Assembly (NCBI RefSeq): GCF_963259705.1 | Contig: NC_081861.1 | Coordinates: 68,181,623 to 68,245,622, forward strand | DNA: 64,000 nucleotides | Direction: 5' to 3' | Source: Myotis daubentonii | Taxonomy: Eukaryota; Chordata; Mammalia; Chiroptera; Vespertilionidae | Shown: one piece after another, positions 57,277-64,000 of the stretch | How the letters are laid out: the number at the start of each line of letters is the position of its first letter | Position numbering within the stretch: position 1 is the first letter of the stretch | Notes under the pieces: model-generated | Databases searched by the model: none | What the model saw: only the letters and a program-made list of their open reading frames with translations | What the model was told of the DNA's origin: nothing | Position numbers and translations under genes: made by a program

Positions 57277-59343
57277 GACTTGAAAATTGCTTCCAGGACC
57301 ATGTAAGTGATACAAAATGTGGAAACAGCTAAGCTTGAAGTTCTTTTAAGGGAGAAGCACAACATATGTCATCTTAAATAGTTTTAACACCATATAGTAA
57401 CTGCTGTAGCTTCAGAAGTTTAAGAAAAAATAGCACAACGTATTTTGAAATCAATTTTCTTTGAAATGTCCAATCTTACCTTTCCTGCCTTTTTCCCCTC
57501 GGATTTCCGCTGATTTAGAATAAAATGGAGGCAAAGGAAAACAAAAAACAAACAAACAAAAAATCAGCTCCAATTTGTTACTGCAAGTACATTTTTTAAA
57601 AAATGCAAAGCATGCCACTATTCCCAGTTCAATATTACAGAATTTTGTTATTCTATTGAAACTGTTTTCACCTGCTGCATTCATCAGTGATTTCAGTGAA
57701 GAGATACAACAACATTGTAAATCTCATGCTACAATATGAAGAGCCATATAGGAAACTTTGATCACCGTCAAAAATTAAGTTATATGCTTGGGCCAAGAAA
57801 AAGAATCCTTCCAATTAGATATTTTCCTATTATATCACATATTTCCCATCCATTTTTAAATGAATGGGTCTTTATCTCAAGCATGAACATACTTTTAATA
57901 AAAACTAGGCTAGTTGGAGATTTACAAATTAGGAATAAACAAAAACATCTACACTGCATTGGATACTATCTCAAAATGTTAACTTTGATGGTTTATAGGA
58001 ACAATTTAATTCAATTCTGTTCAACTAAATACTTTATGAAGTTATCCTAGTAAAGTCATTTTGTTCATTTTTATTTACAAACTTGTTTTTCCCCCCATCC
58101 AACCCCAGGAGACAGGTTACATTAATTTTCAAGACTCCATTTGTCCTTTAGATTCATTCTTCTTTGTAGATGGTGAATACACCATATGATAAATGGATCA
58201 AATGTCTACTTTCTAGCTAATGATGCTCCCAAGTTCTTCCACCTCAAATCTTACCTCCGTTCCCTGTTCCCTGTCATCTCTACAGTTATGCTAAAGTTTC
58301 TTTGAGAGCCTTTTTTGATACAAAGAGTCCCAGAAAACTGGAGTGGAGGTAGGGTTGACTTTGAAATAGGGTAACTACAAAGAGAGTTACAATTAATATA
58401 GTAAGACGATGGATGCTCTCTATTTTCTAGCCTATGGCATTGTCCCAGACCAAGAGGGTATATTTTTTCCTGTCATTTTAATATTTAGTTTTCAAAATTG
58501 ACATTGAAGCAAGTATCCAGACATGGGCAAAATTTTGTTATACATGAAAATCAAACCATGCTTTATTCCCCCTTCCCTATTGTGTATTTATTTTTATCTT
58601 ATGATATTCATATTGCCTTATGTGATCAAATTCAGCCACCAAGGGCTCAGTGTTAAAATTCTATTTGTCTGCGAAGGTATAGCCTGAGGACAATGCCTTG
58701 AATAATCTCTTTTAAGAAAGTGTCCTTGGGTTTTAATGTCTTTAAACAATCAAGATTGATATCTTTCTTTATTATGAATGATAATTCTTAAATAACAGAT
58801 TTAAAATGTCAAATTTCCAGAAAAAATATCATGGACAAAAGAAACCTACAAAATGTTTTCCATATTTAAGAATATAGCATTTTTCTTTACTTTGCAGAAC
58901 TACAATGGATCTTTTTTTATGTTCGGCCATGAGTGAGTCCTCTTGAATGACAACTATGTGAGCATTAAAATAAGAAAATACTGGAATATATTGGCAAGCA
59001 TGTGAGTAGATTGGCAAATTGATACCAGATTTGATAATAGAAATATTTTTTCTTAAATCAATGCTGGAAGGGGGTAAAAACATGCTTAAAAGCAGATTCT
59101 TTTTCCCTTATTTAAAAACTGGCCCCAAAATGACAAACACAAAATCTACCAAATTATTGTCCAAACTAAATTATATGTAGTAAAGGAGAGAGGAAAGTTA
59201 ACCTGTCTGAATATTATGGGCTCAGAATATTTCATAATATACATTTGTCATATAGTTTCACATGCTGTTACTAATCTTTAGGTGTGAATATGTACATTTT
59301 TAATTTTCTGTCAGTTAATGAACATTTCTCCAATTATATTTAA

Positions 59344-59519
59344 CTAGAGACCTGATGAATGAAATTTGTGCAAGAGTAGTCCTTCCTTCCCCAGGCTCCT
59401 GGCACTGGTTTCCCTCTGGCACCCGGGACCCGGGCTTCCCTTGCAGCCCTAGCTTCGTCCAGAAGGTCCTCTGGAAGGACGTTGGTCTAATTAGCATATT
59501 ACACTTTTATTATCATAGA
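59344..59519 (-). mobile_element. Very short non-autonomous Helitron
   Basis: On the minus strand it starts TCTATGATAATAAAAGTGTA at 59519 and ends CTAG at 59344 (host A at 59343). The interior 'gcacccgggacccgggct' is GC-rich. 176 bp. Confidence 0.88.
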
Positions 59520-60018
59520 CTTTCTAGATTGATAAAACTGATTGAATATAATCAATGAAAAAGAGGAGCAAGACATGGTATATATATATATGTAATGAAG
59601 TTTGTTAATGTCAAGAGCATGATCCAACTAGGGGAACATTCTAAATATTTAGTCAGTTCTCTTCTTGTGCATCACACAGTAGAAAATGATGGCAGATAAG
59701 TCACCACATTGAAGGGTTATTCATGTATACATTGGGGCTGTAGCTATATTGGTACAGTTGAAAGAAATAAGATCAAACACTTTTGGTATTCCTCAATATC
59801 TATGTGCTCAATATGTATGACTGATGGGAACCAGATGCTTTTAGCTTAGTCTGTTTTGGGCCTATGAATTCATAACGAACACACCAGATACATAAGGTGA
59901 GGTCAATACAAGAATATTTCTATAACATAAAAGAATATTGCTTGCATGCAGTCTCTCTGGGAATTACAAACTCTTTTTCCCCCATCTCCAGGTTTACCAC
60001 TTCTCTTTTCTTTTATTA
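59520..60018. other. Unassigned DNA
   Basis: Nothing recognised between the Helitron and the solo LTR. Confidence 0.4.
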
Positions 60019-60024
60019 GTATAG

Positions 60025-60918
60025 TGCTGGGGTCCAACCCCAGCAGGTCCAGGGGTCCCCAAAGGTGTGGACGGAGTCAGCGAAGAAGGAATGACACAGA
60101 GACAGCGTTGTTGATCAGCAGCCTTGCCAGGATCTCTAGCCACAATCTCCAGCCAAGTTCTGTGTCCATGTTCTCTTGCTAGGTTCTCCAGGTTCTCCAG
60201 CCAGGTTCGGTCGCCATGTTCTAGTCAGGTTCTATTGCCATGTTCTATCCAGGTTCTGTAGCCAGGTTCTGTGGCCAGGTTCTGTCTAGTTTCTCCAGCC
60301 AAGTTCTGTAGCCAGGTTCTATTCAGGATCTTTTGCCATGTTCTCTCTAGGTTCTGTTGCCAGTTTCTGTCCAGGATCTTTTGCCATGTCTGTCTCTAGG
60401 TTCTGTCTCTAGGTTCTGTTTCTAGATTCTGTGGCCAGTTTCTGTCCAGGATCTTTTGCCATGTTCTCTCACTAGGTTCTGTCTCTAGGTTCTGTGGCCA
60501 GTTTCTGTCCAGGATCTTTTGCCATGTTCTCTCGCTAGGTTCTGTCTCTAAGTTCTGTCTCCAGTTTCTGTGTCCTGTTGTCTTGTTACGTCTGTATTTA
60601 TACCAGTTGATTCCAATCCTATCAATCTCTATTGCAAAGGTTAGGGCGTTTCTAATCTCCATTCCAGGGAGTAAAGATTATGTAGCTTAAGCATGATTGT
60701 TCGTAGTTAAAGTGATTAATTACCTGCCTGACATTAGTTAAGGGGTTTTATTCCCTCCCTAACTTCAGGGGAAAATCCCTACCTGGGGAAACAACCTTTC
60801 TCAGAGAGGTGACCTTGGTTAAAACACATAGTGCCAAGAAGGTGAGCAAACATATTAAGAACAGTATGCCATATATGCCAGGTCCCTTGAAACAGCAAGG
60901 ATGGACCAGCTCCCGGCA
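60025..60918 (+). mobile_element. Solo LTR, copy 3
   Basis: Same family as 2039-2809 and 10109-11059: TGCTGGGGTCCAACCCC to GCTCCCGGCA, 894 bp, with a perfect 6-bp duplication GTATAG (60019-60024 and 60919-60924). A unit of 60-70 bp with 'ctgtccaggatcttttgcc' and 'atgttctctcactaggttct' repeats three or four times (about 60310-60550), and an antisense open frame there is a repeat artefact. No internal proviral sequence. Confidence 0.93.
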
Positions 60919-60924
60919 GTATAG

Positions 60925-62034
60925 TATAGATATTATCATCATACTGGCTTCATGCAGGGTATTCCTGTGAATTGCTGCTACCAACAGCATAGCTGTCCTC
61001 ATGTGCAGAATTATTAAGAATTTCTGATCACTAAGATTAATAATAGAGTAAAGGGAGCAAAACTAGGGTCAGAAGTCAAATAGACCATGTTGTTAGATAC
61101 AGGTGAGAAAGAGGAGGAAACCTGAGGACAAAACACTGGAGCTGTACTCTGACTGGCATGGTCAAAATAATAATATTTATAACTCTAAACATATATTAGA
61201 TCATAAATAAATATTTGTCTAAAAGATGGATGAAACTGGGGAAAAGGTGTGTGTGTGTGTTTGTGTGTATGTGTGTTTATAACATAGCAAAGCAGAAGCT
61301 TGTTGAGTAAAGTTTCTAATACTACACCAACGGAGAATACCTCCTTGCCCTGAGTCTGCACTTAAAATATATCAAAGTTTTAAGTGTAACTAATTTTTAC
61401 ATGCCTTAAATCTCCATACAACTATCATGGACTGGTTTAATGTTTTTTTTAATATACTGTAAAAAATTAAAGAGAACTCGACCAAGATTGAAATGGGGAG
61501 GATCTGTAGGGGGAGCCCTCACACCTATCTCTATAAAGAAACCCTCCAGGAAGAACTCTTTCTTTACAACAGCCTTCCTAACATCCTCTTCCCTTCTGTA
61601 AAATAATGTCCTCTTCTTTGTCCTAGTGAACTTACATGTATGGCTGCCTGTTCCTGATTGCAGTTTTCTCATTTTCCAGAATAAACTCTTTTATTTGGAG
61701 GAATATTAGCTGACTTTTTATTTAAGGTGAACAACTGACACATGTAACATGTAACATTATATTTCAGAACTTTATTCAGTTATCAACTTAGAGTTCTCTT
61801 GGCTTTAAAGGAAAGACATGTTGAATCTAATAATAATACTAAGCCTAAATGTCCTCCTCAAAATGTCTGTTTACTATCCATTATTTTCAAAAATGTAAAC
61901 CACTATTTCAAAAGAACACATTTATGAGTTTTATGAGTATGTATGTAGGTATTGTTATTGCCTTATTGAGTTTTTCTAAAATTGAAACTGGTATAAAAAT
62001 CATTTAATGTTGATATAGCAATAAAGATAACATG
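60925..62034. other. Unassigned DNA
   Basis: Only a short imperfect (GT)n at about 61247-61276. No transposon or gene recognised. Confidence 0.4.
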
Positions 62035-62110
62035 AAATTTGAAATCAGAAGATTTAAGTTTTGATCTTGGGTCCAAAAGTAGCTGTATGAGCTTATTCAA
62101 GAAAATTTTA
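62035..62110 (+). mobile_element. Possible MIR fragment
   Basis: 'gaaatcagaagatttaagtt', 'ttgatcttgggtcc', 'agctgtatgagcttattcaa' recall the MIR core (the AGCTGTGTGACCTTGGGCAA block). Short and diverged. Confidence 0.45.
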
Positions 62111-62212
62111 GAAAGCACTATTTCCATTCTACACTAACTTCAAATAGTTAGCTACATTTAATGACTAGTAGCCTGGTGCATGAAATTCATGCACATTAAA
62201 AGGGAATTAATT

Positions 62213-62432
62213 GCCCTAACCGGTTTGGCTCAGTGGATAGAGCATCAGCCTTCAGAATCAAGGGTCCCAGGTTTGATTCCGGTCAAGGGCATGTACCTTG
62301 GTTGCAGGCACATCTCCAGTGGGGAGTGTGCAGGAGGCAGCTGATCAATGTTTCTCTCTCATCGATGTTTCTAACTCTCTATCCCTCTCCCTTCCTCTCT
62401 GTAAAAAATCAATAAAATATATTTTTTAAAAA
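62213..62432 (+). mobile_element. Ves SINE (well preserved)
   Basis: GCCCTAACCGGTTTGGCTCA head, GGTTTGATTCC B box, 'ggaggcagctgatcaatgtt', TCTCTCATCGATGTTTCTAA, pyrimidine tract and AATAAAATATATT tail: closest copy here to the common Ves form. Target duplications GGGAATTAATT (62202-62212) and GGAAATTAATT (62434-62444) differ at one base. Confidence 0.97.
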
Positions 62433-62685
62433 AGGAAATTAATTAGTGGATATATTTTAATATTGCTATTTGCCCTTTCTCTATAATAGAAGTGTGAGAG
62501 ATGAAAGGAAATTAGTAAAATGTATATGAAAATAATATATGAATTTATTAATAAATAAACAGTAACAAAATGATATAACAACAACAGAGGCATGATATAA
62601 AAGCGACAAAAACATGATAAGAAAACAACAAAAACATGATATAAAAACAACAGTGATGCAAACAATGACTGATAAAGTGATTAAA

Positions 62686-62890
62686 CTTATTTTAATATCT
62701 CCCTGTACACCACATTAAGAGTGAAAACACTTTCAGAGTGCTTGACTAAAGTTCTTAGAACTTTAACTGTAACATCACATGCTCTTCAAACTCAAGAGAA
62801 AGCAACATATAACTGACCATGTGCAAAAACGGGTTCAGGTAGAAATATGCCTACTTTGTCTAGAGTCTGTCCTTGTGATTTATCAATAGT
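62686..62890 (-). pseudogene. Helitron helicase C-terminal remnant
   Basis: On the minus strand it reads [20 protein letters not shown], then [31 protein letters not shown] and ends VVYREILK-stop. This is the late-motif region of a PIF1-type helicase from a Rep/helicase Helitron protein. Both inner stops are TGA where CGA (Arg) is expected, as CpG decay would give. Only about 68 codons survive; the Rep nuclease domain is not present in the window. Confidence 0.88.
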
Positions 62891-62891
62891 C

Positions 62892-63117
62892 TCCTCCCTG
62901 CTGTCAGGGGCCAGGGTGCAAGTGAATAGGCTTGCTAGCTGGCAGGCCCCTGACAGCAAACTTGCCACCTGTCAATTCTGTGAGGAAAGGGGCTCCCTCC
63001 TCCCTCCTGTCAGGGTCCAGGGTGCAGGTGAATGGGGTTCCTGGCTGGCAGGCCACTGACAGCAAGCTATCCAACAGTGGATTCTGTGAGGAATGGGGCT
63101 CCCTCCTTTCTACTGTC
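62892..63117. repeat. 106-bp tandem repeat in the Helitron
   Basis: The marker TCCTCCCTGCTGTCAG or variants recurs at 62892, 62998 and 63104, spacing 106 bp: two full copies and the start of a third. Units contain 'ggccagggtgcaagtgaata' and 'ctggcaggcccctgacagca'. Confidence 0.88.
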
Positions 63118-63579
63118 AGGGTCTAGTTTGAAGGTCGGCCATGCTCCCCATTGGGCCAGACACAGAGTTCTACCATGCTGTGGCCTCTACCTCAGCAACC
63201 CAGGACTGACTGCTGCTGGGTGCTCCTGGTGCTCTGAGGGTGGGTTCTTCCCTCAGGCCACAGGGGAAACAGCTGGGGAGGGTGCAACCCTTTTCAAAGT
63301 GACCCAGGATTCAGTGGGTCCACACTCCGAGTGTGGGTTCCTGCCTCAAACCCCGCCCTTATAGGAAACAGCTGGGAGAAACAGCTTGGGGGAGGGCGCA
63401 GCCATTGTCAAGACAACCCCTGTAGGACTGACTTCCTTCCACTTGGTCGCAGCTGTTCTTCTGGATGTGATGAACACCACCCATGGTTTTTATATAAGTA
63501 GATGATAATGAGGTTGATAATTATTGCCATTGTTAGTAATAGTGTTCTAAAACTATCACCACCACTGCTACCATCACCT

Positions 63580-63790
63580 TTCATTTAGTGAGTATGAAGC
63601 ATTTTCATAAATGCTTTATAAGTATCACCTTATTTAATTCTTATAATGACACTTGATGCTGAAAAATTATCACACCCTTTTACAAAGAAGAAAATGTAGA
63701 TCAAAGTGGTTAAGAAACTTAGTCACCCTACTTGTAAGGTCTACAGCTGAGGCTTAAATCTACCTTTTCTGGATTCTAAAGTTTATGCTC
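63580..63790 (-). mobile_element. MIR SINE, antisense
   Basis: 'atgctttataagtatcacct', 'tatttaattcttataatgac', 'cccttttacaaagaagaaaa', 'gtggttaagaaacttagtca' follow the reverse MIR consensus in order. Old, eutherian-wide. The following 63840-63910 ('gtgcctggtacaaagtagaa', AATAAACATTTAAAGG) may be another MIR/L2 piece. Confidence 0.75.
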
Positions 63791-64000
63791 TAGATGTTAG
63801 CTCTATGGCAGGAGGCATTCTGTAATTTTCTCTTTGGGAACACTGCTATATCCCAATGCTTTAAAAAAGTGCCTGGTACAAAGTAGAACTGCAATAAACA
63901 TTTAAAGGCTGAATCAAATAACAAGAAAGTCCTCTATTATTTGATGATGTGATTATTGCTAATTAGAGCTAGAGTATAGTAATTAACTATGCATCTTAGT

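Larger units (their letters stand above)
55862..59343. other. Repeat-poor AT-rich stretch
   Basis: About 3.5 kb with only (CT)n at 56204-56252 and (AAATA)n at 57238-57276. Frames up to 104 codons look like chance. No exon that I can support. Confidence 0.45.
62165..63500 (-). mobile_element. Helitron with helicase remnant, containing a Ves
   Basis: The minus-strand 3' end is at 62165 (CTAG, host A at 62164) with a hairpin 'gtgcatgaaattcatgcac'. A Ves SINE lies at 62213-62432. Upstream in the element is a readable piece of helicase (62686-62890) and then a GC-rich region with 106-bp repeats to about 63480, where 'tttttatataagtagatga' may be the decayed 5' end. The 5' boundary is tentative. 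Confidence 0.75.

Noticed and set aside
60396..60662. Minus-strand frame with a repeated NLETEPSERTWQKILDRNWP-type unit
   Set aside because: It is the antisense of the LTR tandem array, not a repeat protein gene.

Overview
This window is mammalian intergenic or intronic DNA, almost certainly from a vespertilionid bat (Myotis, Eptesicus, Pipistrellus or a relative). The evidence is the combination of tRNA-derived Ves SINEs, several HeliBat-type Helitrons (A|TC...CTAG|T ends, a hairpin before CTAG, and the 5' end TCCTATATAATAAAAG or close to it) and a SPIN-type hAT element. Helitrons of this kind are abundant among mammals only in vespertilionid bats. I found no host protein-coding exon, tRNA, rRNA or ncRNA gene that I can defend. 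The longer open frames fall inside transposons, antisense SINEs or microsatellites, or look like chance.

Layout. 1-3356: 3' half of a LINE-1 (L1), split by a solo LTR. 3357-9035: mostly single-copy DNA, with an old solo LTR holding a hAT MITE (5022-5650), an L1 tail, a Ves SINE and microsatellites. 9036-11310: antisense L1 end, a second copy of the same solo LTR, and a small Helitron. 12318-16101: L1 'A', which has a 5' UTR and ORF1 but has lost most of ORF2; a Tigger/pogo-like MITE sits in its ORF1. 16120-23083: L1 'C', nearly full length, with 79-bp 5' UTR repeats, a degraded ORF1 and a length-complete but broken ORF2, and a Ves SINE in its tail. 23283-23493: SPIN MITE. 23502-27961: the longest repeat-poor stretch. 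27962-29299: two Helitrons joined end to end. 29706-31970: an old L1/HAL1 interrupted by an antisense L1. 34103-36440: a full-length HAL1 with 14-bp target duplications. 36972-39318: L1 'B' 5' UTR remnant, split by an antisense L1 and a Helitron. 40973-43528: small hAT, L1 and MER5A-like remnants. 45094-45666: a palindromic mariner derivative. 47560-48733: a Ves SINE fused to an L1 3' end, flanked by one pair of target duplications. 49149-49845: a 5'-inverted L1. 50234-51587: two Helitrons around a short L1, the second with a CTCF-like motif. 52185-52400: Ves. 54770-55000: MIR. 55476-55739 and 59344-59519: Helitrons. 60025-60918: third copy of the solo LTR. 62165 to about 63500: a Helitron that keeps a decayed stretch of helicase coding sequence, with a Ves inside it. 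63580-63790: antisense MIR.

The window reads as stacked transposition events rather than cooperating genes. The nesting gives relative ages: LTR into L1, hAT into LTR, Tigger-like MITE into L1 A, Ves into the L1 C tail, Helitron and antisense L1 into L1 B, Ves into the coding Helitron. Target duplications still visible by eye (6 bp for LTRs, 8 bp for hATs, TA for mariner/Tigger, about 10-15 bp for retroposons) support most boundaries. Family names are from memory of consensus features; no database was searched.
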